Assembly (NCBI GenBank): GCA_031553615.1 | Contig: JAVBLJ010000009.1 | Span: forward strand, 1 to 64,000 | Origin: WQXF01 sp031553615 | Lineage (GTDB): Bacteria; Bacillota; Clostridia; Christensenellales; Aristaeellaceae | Direction of reading: 5' to 3' | DNA length: 64,000 nucleotides | The notes under the pieces: model-generated | Seen by the model: the letters and a program-made list of their open reading frames with translations, nothing else | Database searches by the model: none | Told to the model about the DNA's origin: nothing | Program-made: the position numbers and the translations under genes | In this document: piece after piece, positions 29,109-37,097 of the stretch | Layout: each line of letters starts with the position of its first letter | Numbering within the stretch: the first letter of the stretch is position 1

Positions 29109-29876
29109 TTGACAGAGCAGGATAGAGAGTTACGTACAGCCGATTCGATGGCGGAGGGTGCACATTCGGGCACAGAAACGGAAATCAACCTTTTGGAATT
29201 GCTCTATAGGCTCCTTGAGAAGTGGGTCTTTATCGCCGCAATCGCCTTTTTATGTATGCTTGTTGCGGGCTTCTATTCTTTTTTTATCGCCAAGCCTCAG
29301 TACAGTGCCACGGCGAAGCTCTATGTCGTCAATTCTAAGGATTCTGCGTTAAATCTTTCGGATTTGCAGATCGGTTCTTTTTTAACTTCGGATTACCAGG
29401 AAGTGTTTAAGACGTGGGAAGTACACGAGATGGTGATCCAGGATCTTGGACTTGCCTATACGTATGAGGAAATGGAGGACATGCTGTCCATCCAAAACCC
29501 TTCGGGGACCCGCATACTCAACATAACCGTGACCTCCCTCGACCCGGATGAGGCAACCGCTATCGCCAATTCATACGCCAAAGTCTCCAAGATGCATATC
29601 TCCAGAACAATGGCAACCGACGAGCCGAACGTACTTTCAGTTGCATTGCGTCCCGTTTATCCTGTTAGCCCCAACAAGACGCGCAACGTGTTGCTGGGCT
29701 TCATACTGGGCGCACTGCTGGCCATTGGCATCGTCACGTTGCGCTTCGTGCTGGACGATAAGATACGGACCAGCGAGGATATCATGCGGTATGCGGAGCT
29801 GCCTACGCTTGCGGTTGTGCCGCTGCTCGATAGCAATAGTACCTTTGCGAACAAAAAGCCGAAGACCAAGGCGTAA
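29109..29876 (+). CDS. Wzz/CpsC-type chain-length and kinase-activator protein
   Basis: A membrane protein of the Wzz/CpsC/YveK group, which controls polysaccharide chain length and activates the partner BY-kinase. Two transmembrane segments flank an extracellular domain, and the proline-rich stretch PVYPVSPNKTRN precedes the second segment, as in the family. The start is uncertain: TTG at 29109 is eight bases after GGAGGAGAGG, while ATG at 29148 has no good site. An ATG at 29102 uses the same ribosome site but opens a seven-codon frame that ends at 29125. The kinase gene follows after 38 bases. Confidence 0.88.
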   Translation: MTEQDRELRTADSMAEGAHSGTETEINLLELLYRLLEKWVFIAAIAFLCMLVAGFYSFFIAKPQYSATAKLYVVNSKDSALNLSDLQIGSFLTSDYQEVFKTWEVHEMVIQDLGLAYTYEEMEDMLSIQNPSGTRILNITVTSLDPDEATAIANSYAKVSKMHISRTMATDEPNVLSVALRPVYPVSPNKTRNVLLGFILGALLAIGIVTLRFVLDDKIRTSEDIMRYAELPTLAVVPLLDSNSTFANKKPKTKA

Positions 29877-29914
29877 AGCGCGCGAAAGGAAGCTTAGAAA
29901 GTGAGTTCCGAACC

Positions 29915-30679
29915 ATGAAAAAGCTTACGTTTACACGCTTTAGGGCGCTGGACTATGCGTGCACTGAAGCGCTCAATACGCTTTGTACCAACCTCACCTT
30001 TTCCGGGAGCAACGTTAAAAAAATCATGATCACGAGTTGTCAATCCTCGGAAGGCAAGTCTTTTTTGACGATGAACATGATGCGCACCTTTTCAAACCTG
30101 GGCAAGCGGGTGGTAGTGGTCGACTGCGACCTGCGGCGCTCCATGGTGGCGAGTCGCTATGGCATCCGCATGCCCGAGGGCGAGGAGCGGGGGATGGCGC
30201 ACTTCTTGGCGGGCATGTGCCCGCTAGAAGAGGTGCTGTACGCCACCAATATAGACGATGCGTACATGGTGCCCGTAGGCCGGGAGGTATCAAACTCGCT
30301 TTCTTTGCTGAGCACGCCGCGCCTGACCATGCTGCTGAATCAATTGGCAAAAATGTTTGACGTTGTGCTGGTGGATGCACCGCCGGTGGGCGTAATCATT
30401 GATGCGGCGGAGATAGCAAAATCCTGCGATGGGACGCTGCTTGCAGTATCCTACAACAAGGTAAGCAGACGGGAATTGGCGGAAGTAAAGCGCCAGATCG
30501 AGCGAACGGGCTGCCGCATGCTGGGCGCGGTGCTGAACGGTGTGCGCTTCGATTCCTATAGCAGCAAGCGGTACTACAGCAAATCCTACTATACGCATTA
30601 CAACATGGATCACAAGCCGGAAAAGTCCCCGAAAGGCGACAAAAAGGCGGGAAAAGAGCAGACGGCAGAAGGTAAATGA
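29915..30679 (+). CDS. CpsD/CapB-type tyrosine kinase (BY-kinase)
   Basis: A 254-residue cytoplasmic tyrosine autokinase controlling exopolysaccharide assembly. Visible are Walker A SCQSSEGKS (the usual P before GEGKS is replaced), Walker A' VVVVDCDLRRS, Walker B VVLVDAPPVG and the C-terminal tyrosine cluster (YSSKRYYSKSYYTHY), the autophosphorylation site. The activating membrane partner is the preceding Wzz-like gene and the dephosphorylating partner is the next gene, whose start overlaps this stop by four bases. Both are typical of the cps/eps control module. Confidence 0.93.
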   Translation: MKKLTFTRFRALDYACTEALNTLCTNLTFSGSNVKKIMITSCQSSEGKSFLTMNMMRTFSNLGKRVVVVDCDLRRSMVASRYGIRMPEGEERGMAHFLAGMCPLEEVLYATNIDDAYMVPVGREVSNSLSLLSTPRLTMLLNQLAKMFDVVLVDAPPVGVIIDAAEIAKSCDGTLLAVSYNKVSRRELAEVKRQIERTGCRMLGAVLNGVRFDSYSSKRYYSKSYYTHYNMDHKPEKSPKGDKKAGKEQTAEGK

Positions 30680-31398
30680 TGAACGGATTTACCGACATCC
30701 ACCATCACTTGGTATTTGGCGTAGATGATGGCCCAGGCACTTTCCGAGAGACCAGCGAGATGCTTCGCGCAGCGCGGCGTAATGGGATTCAAACCATTGT
30801 GACCACGCCACATGTGACGCCGGGAATCAAAGATTTCGACCAGGACGCGTATTTCGAAAAGCTAGAGATGATGAAGGCCTACTGCGCACACAAGCAGCTG
30901 GATATTCAGTTGCATTCGGGCGCAGAGGTTTTTTATACGGATTTGACCGGCCGCTTCTTGAAGGAGCGCCGGATTCCTTCGCTGGCCAATACCGAATATG
31001 TGCTGGTGGAGTTTTCCCCCAAGGTTCGCTACGATGAATTGGACGAAGCGGCGACGAGCCTGCTGCGCAGCGGGTACATACCGGTGTTCGCACACGTTGA
31101 GCGCTATCAGTGCCTGGCAAAACATCCGCAGCGTGCGATAGAGCTGCGCAAAAAAAACGATTTGCGTTATCAAGTTAATTGCAGCACCATCCTGGGAGAA
31201 AAGGGCTTTTTTGCAGACCGGTTTTGCGAGAAGCTTCTACGCGAAGGGTGCATCGATGCAGTGGCCACCGATGCGCACAACACGGGCTCTCGCGCCGTGC
31301 ACATGAAGGCGGCATACCGCCTCTTGGAGGAAGAGTACGGCGAGCTCTACGCGCAACGCTTGACCGGTGTGAGCAATGGGCTGCTTTCCTTGCGCTAA
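30676..31398 (+). CDS. CpsB-type PHP tyrosine phosphatase
   Basis: A 240-residue manganese-dependent protein-tyrosine phosphatase of the PHP superfamily that dephosphorylates the BY-kinase. Metal-ligand motifs: DIHHH at residues 7-11, GVDDGP, TTPHV, a central HSGAE, FAHVERY and ATDAHN. Length is normal. The start codon overlaps the kinase stop (ATGA). A strong terminator follows at 31433-31474. No glycosyltransferase, flippase or polymerase gene follows, so this module must act on polysaccharide genes elsewhere. Confidence 0.93.
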   Translation: MMNGFTDIHHHLVFGVDDGPGTFRETSEMLRAARRNGIQTIVTTPHVTPGIKDFDQDAYFEKLEMMKAYCAHKQLDIQLHSGAEVFYTDLTGRFLKERRIPSLANTEYVLVEFSPKVRYDELDEAATSLLRSGYIPVFAHVERYQCLAKHPQRAIELRKKNDLRYQVNCSTILGEKGFFADRFCEKLLREGCIDAVATDAHNTGSRAVHMKAAYRLLEEEYGELYAQRLTGVSNGLLSLR

Positions 31399-31432
31399 AA
31401 CGGCGGAAAACGGCGGCAATAATGGCACTACA

Positions 31433-31474
31433 CGGGTTGCAGCGCTTGCATCATTAGCGCGGCAGCCCGATTTT
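31433..31474 (+). terminator. Terminator of the kinase-phosphatase operon
   Basis: CGGGTTGCAGCGC (31433-31445) pairs with GCGCGGCAGCCCG (31457-31469) with small mismatches, followed by ATTTTGTTT. Confidence 0.8.
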
Positions 31475-31496
31475 GTTTCGGTGGTTTCGTGAGCGT

Positions 31497-31737
31497 GGTT
31501 CGATCTGCAGGGCGAACGCATTTGGATACAGAAACTGGGAGTTGCACTGCGAAGGAGTCCAGAGGTCGACCGCAAAGCCCTTTGGTCGACCGTGAGGGCG
31601 AAATATCCTCCCAAAGGTAGGCATTTCGCTCCTGCGGGAGCGACCAGGGGGCTTATCGCTCGCCCCCTGGACTCCGTCTCTGCGCATCTGCCATGTCTTA
31701 GGATGTAAATGCGCTGGCCCTGGGTTCGATCTGCAGG
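31497..31737. repeat. 15-bp direct repeats flanking palindromic repeat copy 2
   Basis: GGTTCGATCTGCAGG occurs at 31497-31511 and again at 31723-31737. The pair brackets the palindromic repeat at 31548-31686 with about 36 bases on each side. The right copy runs directly into the next promoter. Confidence 0.6.
31548..31686 (-). repeat. Dispersed palindromic repeat, copy 2
   Basis: This 139-bp unit is an inverted copy of the repeat at 39548-39709. It runs from TGCGAAGG to CTCTGCGCA and holds several hairpins, among them CTCCTGCGGGAG and CCAGGGGGC/GCCCCCTGG. It lies in the 430-base gap between the phosphatase and the binding-protein genes. Confidence 0.75.
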
Positions 31738-31738
31738 A

Positions 31739-31767
31739 TTGACAGCATACGCGCAGTGAGGTACACT
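31739..31767 (+). promoter_or_regulatory. Promoter of the fused ABC importer operon
   Basis: Perfect TTGACA (31739-31744), 17 bp, TACACT (31762-31767), about 60 bases before the binding-protein start. Confidence 0.85.
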
Positions 31768-31828
31768 AACGAACGTAGCATGGGCGTGCTTTTGTGCACG
31801 TTCATAGTAGTATGAAGGGGGCCTTTTT

Positions 31829-32821
31829 ATGAAGAACAGTTTTGCGAAGAACGGTAGGGTAGGGCTTTCTCTGGCATTGTGCTTGCTCCTGGCGCTTTCT
31901 GTGACCGGCGCGGTGGCCGATGAGACGGTTTACACGGTAGGCATCCTGCAGTATGTCGAGCATCCCGCGCTGGATGCTTCGACCGAGTATTTCATCAAGG
32001 CGCTGGCCGACAATGGCCTGATTGAGGGCGAAAACCTCAGGGTGACAGTGCTGAACGCTTCGGCCGACAACGGAAACACCCAGCTCATGAGTGGTCAGCT
32101 GGTGCAGGATGGCAACATGCTGCTGCTAGGCGTTGCGACTCCGGCGGTGCAGGCGCTCGCGGCGCAGACCGATACCATCCCGATCTTGGGCGTGGCAGTC
32201 ACCGATTACGTGGGCGCGGGCCTCATCGCGACCAACGATGTGCCGGGAATCAACATTTCCGGCACCACCGACATGAACCCGATTGATAAGCAGCTCGATT
32301 TGCTGCTGCAGCTGGTGCCCGAGTGCAAGACCGTGGGCATCTGCTATACTTCCAACGAGCCAAACTCCCAGATTCAGGCCGACATCGCCATTGCTGAGGC
32401 GGAGAAGCGCAATTTGACCGTATCGATTAAGACGGTCAGCGCTGTGGGCGACGTGCAGCAGGCCATCGAATCGATGATGGGCGAGGTTGATGCGCTCTAC
32501 ATCCCCACCGATAACGTGCTCGCTTCGGCGATGCCGGTGGTAGCTGGCGTGACCGATGCCAACAAGATTCCGGTGATCGTGGGTGAGGCGAACATGTGCA
32601 AGGGCGGCGGTCTGGCGACCGTTGGCCTGGATTATCAGAAGCTGGGCTACCAGACCGGTTTGATGGCGGTGCGCATCCTTATGGAAGGCGCGAATCCCGC
32701 TGAGATGCCCATCGAGAGCATCGCAGATGCCGATCTGAGCCTCAACATCGCCACGGCGGCGCTGCTCGGCATCACCATTCCGCAAGAGCTTTTAGATGCT
32801 GCGGTCAACAAGTTCGAGTAA
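31829..32821 (+). CDS. ABC substrate-binding protein, PF04392 type
   Basis: A 330-residue exported binding protein with a signal peptide (about residues 1-32). The mature part has the two-lobe alpha/beta pattern of the PF04392 family (YTVGILQYVEHPALD at the start, VGICYTSNEPNS, then GGLATVGLDYQKLGYQTG). Characterised relatives include tryptophan- or tyrosine-type binding proteins (TrpX). The start follows GAAGGGGG. A hairpin separates it from the fused permease-ATPase gene downstream, which probably keeps the binding protein in excess. The ligand is not certain. Confidence 0.9.
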   Translation: MKNSFAKNGRVGLSLALCLLLALSVTGAVADETVYTVGILQYVEHPALDASTEYFIKALADNGLIEGENLRVTVLNASADNGNTQLMSGQLVQDGNMLLLGVATPAVQALAAQTDTIPILGVAVTDYVGAGLIATNDVPGINISGTTDMNPIDKQLDLLLQLVPECKTVGICYTSNEPNSQIQADIAIAEAEKRNLTVSIKTVSAVGDVQQAIESMMGEVDALYIPTDNVLASAMPVVAGVTDANKIPVIVGEANMCKGGGLATVGLDYQKLGYQTGLMAVRILMEGANPAEMPIESIADADLSLNIATAALLGITIPQELLDAAVNKFE

Positions 32822-32843
32822 ACTTTCCGCACGCGGTTGTAGC

Positions 32844-32867
32844 AGGAAGGAGGTTTTCCTCCTTCCT
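32844..32867 (+). terminator. Hairpin between binding-protein and permease genes
   Basis: AGGAAGGAGG (32844-32853) and CCTCCTTCCT (32858-32867) form a perfect 10-bp stem with a TTTT loop, followed by a short T-rich stretch. Likely partial termination. Confidence 0.7.
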
Positions 32868-32920
32868 ATTCTTGCATAATGCCCCTTTGCGATAGAGGGA
32901 TAGAATAGGGGAGATTCTCC

Positions 32921-34750
32921 ATGTTCTTTGTCCGGCTGCTGCAGCAGTTGCCCAGCGCGGTTACGTTGGGCTTTCTTTGGGGAGTCATGACGCTGGGCGT
33001 GTACATGACCTACCGTATACTCGATTTTGCCGACCTGACGGTGGACGGCAGCTTTGCCTTTGGCGGAGCGGTGGCTGCTTCGCTGATCGTCGCCGGATGG
33101 AATCCTTTTTTGGCTACGCTGGCCGCATTTTTTGCGGGTATGCTTGCGGGCGCTTGCACGGGGCTTCTGCACACCAAGCTGAAGATTCCCGGCTTGCTGG
33201 CCAGCATCCTCACGCAAATTTCGTTGTATTCCATTAATCTTCGCGTAATGGGCAAGGCCAATCAGCCGCTGCCTAACATCATCGCAAGCGGCAAGAAACA
33301 GTACGAGACCATCTTTCGTTACCTGCCCAGCTTTGGCATGGACGATAAAACCGTCATATTGGTCTACGGCGGCGCGATTGCTGCGCTGATCATCGCGCTG
33401 CTCTGGTGGTTCTTGAACACAGAGAAAGGGATCACCATCCGCTCTACGGGGGACAACGCACAGATGTCCCGCGCCCTGGGCGTAAACACCGATAACATGA
33501 AGCTGCTCTGCCTGATGATCGCCAACGGCTTGGTTGGCTTCTCCGGCGCGCTGATCGCGCAAAACAACAAGGTTTCCACGGTGGATATGGGTATGGGCGG
33601 CATCGTGTTTGGTCTTGCGGCGGTCATTATTGGTGAGGTGGTGTTCCGCAAGCGCTCGCTGCTGGGCAGGCTCGTCGCGGTGGTGCTGGGTTCCATCGTA
33701 TACCGCATCATTCAATCGGTCGTGCTGCTGCTCAAGTTCCCGGCGGAGGATTTCAAGCTGATTTCTGCGGTCATTATCGCGATTGCGATTGCGCTACCCT
33801 TCGTGATGCCCAAGTTGCGCAAGGGTGCGCCGAGGGCGGTGGAGCCTGCGCGTTCCGCGCCGGGCGAGGGCGAAGCGGAGCCTGCGGGCGCAAAAGCAGC
33901 CGCTCCGGTAGGCGTCGCCGTGCATTCCGAGGGCGAGGCTACCCATGCCGATACCTCGCTCACGGTGGCCAACATTTCCAAGACGTTCAACGCGGGCACG
34001 GTCAACCAGAAGAACGCGCTGGTCGGCGTGGAGCTCACGCTCGCACCCGGCGATTTCGTGACGGTGATCGGCGGAAACGGCGCGGGAAAATCGACGCTGC
34101 TCAACATCGTTGCGGGTGTGTTCCCTGTGGATGGCGGCGGTATCGCCATCGGCAGCAGCCAGGTGACCGGCGAGCAGGAGCACATACGCGCCCGACTCAT
34201 TGGCCGCGTGTTTCAGGATCCGATGATGGGCACCGCTCCCGGCATGACCATCGAGGAGAACCTTTCCCTCGCCATGCGCCGAGGGCAGCGCCGCGGCCTG
34301 CGTCCGGCCATCCGCAAGGAGGAGCGCGAGCGCTTCCGTGAGTTGCTCAAGACGCTCGACCTGGGCTTGGAGAACCGTTTGCGCACCAATGCGGGCCTGC
34401 TTTCCGGCGGGCAGCGACAGGCGTTGACGCTGCTGATGGCCACCGTGACCCGCCCCAAGCTGCTGCTGCTCGATGAGCACACCGCCGCGCTCGACCCCAA
34501 GACGGCGCGCAACGTGCTGCAACTCACCGACCGCATCGTGCGATCACACGGGCTGACCGCCCTCATGGTCACCCACAATATGAAGGATGCGCTCCAATAC
34601 GGCAACCGAACCATCATGATGCACGAGGGAAAGATACTCATCGACATCGAGAGCAAGGCCAAGAAGCGCCTAAAGGTAGAGGATTTGCTGATGATGTTTG
34701 AGCGCGCCAGCGGGGGTGCGATGGCCAACGATCGCATGCTGCTGAGCTAG
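32921..34750 (+). CDS. Fused ABC importer permease and ATPase
   Basis: A 609-residue protein combining two subunits that are normally separate. Residues 1-300 are a branched-chain-type/TrpY-like permease with about eight transmembrane segments. A linker of about 45 residues rich in Ala, Glu, Gly and Pro follows. Residues about 345-609 are a TrpZ-like ATPase with Walker A GGNGAGKST, signature LSGGQRQALTLL and Walker B LLLLDEHTAALD. There is no stop or frameshift in the linker, so the fusion is real in this sequence. The start at 32921 follows GGGGAGA. The cognate binding protein is upstream. Confidence 0.92.
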   Translation: MFFVRLLQQLPSAVTLGFLWGVMTLGVYMTYRILDFADLTVDGSFAFGGAVAASLIVAGWNPFLATLAAFFAGMLAGACTGLLHTKLKIPGLLASILTQISLYSINLRVMGKANQPLPNIIASGKKQYETIFRYLPSFGMDDKTVILVYGGAIAALIIALLWWFLNTEKGITIRSTGDNAQMSRALGVNTDNMKLLCLMIANGLVGFSGALIAQNNKVSTVDMGMGGIVFGLAAVIIGEVVFRKRSLLGRLVAVVLGSIVYRIIQSVVLLLKFPAEDFKLISAVIIAIAIALPFVMPKLRKGAPRAVEPARSAPGEGEAEPAGAKAAAPVGVAVHSEGEATHADTSLTVANISKTFNAGTVNQKNALVGVELTLAPGDFVTVIGGNGAGKSTLLNIVAGVFPVDGGGIAIGSSQVTGEQEHIRARLIGRVFQDPMMGTAPGMTIEENLSLAMRRGQRRGLRPAIRKEERERFRELLKTLDLGLENRLRTNAGLLSGGQRQALTLLMATVTRPKLLLLDEHTAALDPKTARNVLQLTDRIVRSHGLTALMVTHNMKDALQYGNRTIMMHEGKILIDIESKAKKRLKVEDLLMMFERASGGAMANDRMLLS

Positions 34751-34783
34751 GTCGATCCGAAAAACCGATTTACCCTTTGAACG

Positions 34784-34819
34784 GACCGCTTTGGCGAGGG
34801 CCAAGCGGTTCGCTTTTTT
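34784..34819 (+). terminator. Terminator of the ABC importer operon
   Basis: ACCGCTTTGGC (34784-34794) pairs with GCCAAGCGGT (34799-34808), then a run of seven T. Confidence 0.9.
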
Positions 34820-34872
34820 TGTGTAAATAGGGAGGCATGTAAGCGGAGGCATGCAAGCTGAATGCGTTTGTC

Positions 34873-34901
34873 TTGCAAAAATCACCGCTTTCCGGTACAA
34901 T
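34873..34901 (+). promoter_or_regulatory. Promoter of the RpiR operon
   Basis: TTGCAA (34873-34878), 17 bp, TACAAT (34896-34901), followed by GGAGGAG and the GTG start. Confidence 0.75.
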
Positions 34902-34936
34902 GCTAGGGAATTAGTTGCCAGGAGGAGAAAGAGAAC

Positions 34937-35812
34937 GTGCAAGACATCCAGGATATGCAGGATATGATTCGCCAGCTGAATCAGTTGGGCAAGCGGCTCA
35001 GCAAGGGGCACCGGCGTATTGTGGAATACATTGTAGAGCACTACGACAAGGCCGTATTCATGACCGCCTCCAAGCTAGGCGAGAAGGTGGGCGTTAGCGA
35101 ATCCACGGTGGTGCGCTTTGCCTCGGCGCTGGGCTATGAAGGCTACCCTCAGTTGCAAAAGGCGCTGCAAGAGCTGGTGCGGCATAGGCTCACCACGGTG
35201 CAGCGCTTCGAGATGGTTTCTGAAATCGATCAAAATGCAGTGCTGCGCACCGTGCTCAAGGCCGATATGCAGAATATTCGCACCACCATCGAGGAGTGCG
35301 ACGAGGTGGCGTTTGCGCAGGCTGTGGAATGCATGCTGGCCGCGCACCACATTTACGTGCTGGGGGTGCGGTCGTCCGCGCCGCTGGCCCAGTTCATGGG
35401 ATACTACTTGCATTATATTTTCGAAAACCTGCATGTGGTGGGCGAGGGCGCAAACGATATATTCGAACAGATTTCCCGCATTGGCAAGGACGATGTGCTG
35501 GTGGGCATCAGCTTCCCGCGCTATTCGACGCGCACCATGGAGGCCATGCTGTTTGCCAAGAACCGAGGCGCGCAGGTCATTGGCTTGACCGACGGGCCGA
35601 TGTCGCCGCTACGCGAGGCCTCCACGCTTTGCCTTACGGCACGCACCGACATGGCCTCCTTCGTCGATTCGCTTGCGGCGCCGCTCTCGATGATCAATGC
35701 GTTGATCGTTGCGCTGGGCATGCACAAAAAAGAGGAACTATCGCGGCATTTCACGCAGATGGAAGGGATTTGGGATGCGTACAGCGTCTACTTGGGCCGG
35801 GACAAGCGGTGA
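34937..35812 (+). CDS. MurR/RpiR family transcriptional regulator
   Basis: A 291-residue regulator: N-terminal RpiR-type helix-turn-helix (about residues 15-80, with MTASKLGEKVGVSESTVVRFASALG) and a C-terminal SIS sugar-phosphate-binding domain (about residues 125-260, HIYVLGVRSSAPLAQFM onward). Such proteins sense sugar phosphates. The start is GTG at 34937 after GGAGGAG. The downstream flavoprotein gene starts 38 bases before this stop, so the three following genes form one translation-coupled unit. No sugar-catabolism gene adjoins, so the effector is unknown. Confidence 0.92.
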   Translation: MQDIQDMQDMIRQLNQLGKRLSKGHRRIVEYIVEHYDKAVFMTASKLGEKVGVSESTVVRFASALGYEGYPQLQKALQELVRHRLTTVQRFEMVSEIDQNAVLRTVLKADMQNIRTTIEECDEVAFAQAVECMLAAHHIYVLGVRSSAPLAQFMGYYLHYIFENLHVVGEGANDIFEQISRIGKDDVLVGISFPRYSTRTMEAMLFAKNRGAQVIGLTDGPMSPLREASTLCLTARTDMASFVDSLAAPLSMINALIVALGMHKKEELSRHFTQMEGIWDAYSVYLGRDKR

Positions 35813-37097
35813 GCAAGGCACCGTGCTGGTGATCGGCGGCGGTCCGGCGGGCATGATGGCGGCCATTCAGGCCGCGCAAAGCGGTGCGGCGGTCACGCTG
35901 CTGGAGCGCAACGAAAAGCTGGGCAAGAAGCTTTACATCACCGGCAAGGGTCGCTGTAACGTGACCAATACCGCCGATTTTGAGGAGTTTTTCCGGCAAG
36001 TGCCGCGCAATCCGCGCTTTTTGCAGGCGGCGGTGCGCGGCTTTTCGCAGGCCGAACTGCGCGATTGGCTGGAGGACTGGGGCGTGCCCACGGTGGAGGA
36101 GCGCGGCGGCCGGGTGTTTCCCGCCAGCCAGAAGGCCAGCGACGTGACCCGTGCGCTGACCCGCGCGCTGGAGGCCGCCGAGGTCAAGGTGCGGCTGAAT
36201 GCGCGCGTGCGTTCCCTCCTGAAGGAGGAGGGCGAGGCGCGTGGTGTTGCGGGCGTTGTGCTGGAAAGTCGGGAGGTGCTGCGGGCGCGGGCGGTGGTGA
36301 TTGCTACCGGCGGCGCGAGCTATCCGGCTACGGGCAGCACCGGCGATGGCTATGCATGGGCCGCCGACCTGGGACATACGCTGCATGCGCCGGTACCTTC
36401 GCTGGCACCCTTGGTCACCCGCGAAAGCTGGCCCACCGAGTTGCAGGGCCTAGCGCTCAAAAATGTACGGCTCAGCGCAAAGCTCGATGGCAAAACGGTG
36501 TTCACCGAGCTGGGCGAAATGCTGTTTACCCATTTCGGCATCTCCGGTCCGCTGGTGCTCGAACTTTCCAGCCATGTACCCATCGAGCGCTGGGCAAGCT
36601 GTGAGGTAACGTTGGACACCAAACCCGGTCTGGATGAAAGGCAACTCGATGCGCGATTGCAGCGCGATTTTGAGGAGCTCTCGCGCAGGCAGCTTTGCCA
36701 CGCGCTGCCCGGCCTTTTGCCCGCGCGCATGGCCGAGCTGTTGCCCCGGCTTTGCGGTATTCCGGCGGAGAAGCCGGTGCACCAAATCACGCGGGAGGAG
36801 CGCCACAACCTGTGCGCGCTGCTGAAGGCGATTCCGTTGTCCATCACCGGGCCCCGGTCGCTGGATGAGGCCATCGTGACGCGCGGCGGCGTGGAAGTGA
36901 AGGAACTCAACCCCTCGACCATGGGCTCGCGGCGCGCGCTGGGCGTGTTCTTTGCCGGCGAGGTGATGGACGTGGACGCACACACCGGGGGATTCAATTT
37001 GCAAATCGCATTCTCCACCGGGTGGCTGGCGGGCAACGCTGCCGCGCGCTATGCGGTCGCTGCGCAGGAGGAGAGCAAGGAGGGCTCGGATGCCTAA
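35775..37097 (+). CDS. HI0933/BaiN-type NAD(P)/FAD-dependent oxidoreductase
   Basis: A 440-residue flavoprotein with the N-terminal dinucleotide fold VLVIGGGPAGMMAA, then LLERNEKLGKKLYITGKGRCNVTN, a signature of the HI0933 family, and a C-terminal GG-type motif (FAGEVMDVDAHTGGFN) that closes the FAD site. Biological role is not established for most members; some reduce steroid or related double bonds. ATG at 35775 follows AAGGGA; it overlaps the RpiR gene by 38 bases, and a GTG at 35824 is an alternative. The next gene overlaps this stop. Confidence 0.9.
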   Translation: MRTASTWAGTSGEQGTVLVIGGGPAGMMAAIQAAQSGAAVTLLERNEKLGKKLYITGKGRCNVTNTADFEEFFRQVPRNPRFLQAAVRGFSQAELRDWLEDWGVPTVEERGGRVFPASQKASDVTRALTRALEAAEVKVRLNARVRSLLKEEGEARGVAGVVLESREVLRARAVVIATGGASYPATGSTGDGYAWAADLGHTLHAPVPSLAPLVTRESWPTELQGLALKNVRLSAKLDGKTVFTELGEMLFTHFGISGPLVLELSSHVPIERWASCEVTLDTKPGLDERQLDARLQRDFEELSRRQLCHALPGLLPARMAELLPRLCGIPAEKPVHQITREERHNLCALLKAIPLSITGPRSLDEAIVTRGGVEVKELNPSTMGSRRALGVFFAGEVMDVDAHTGGFNLQIAFSTGWLAGNAAARYAVAAQEESKEGSDA

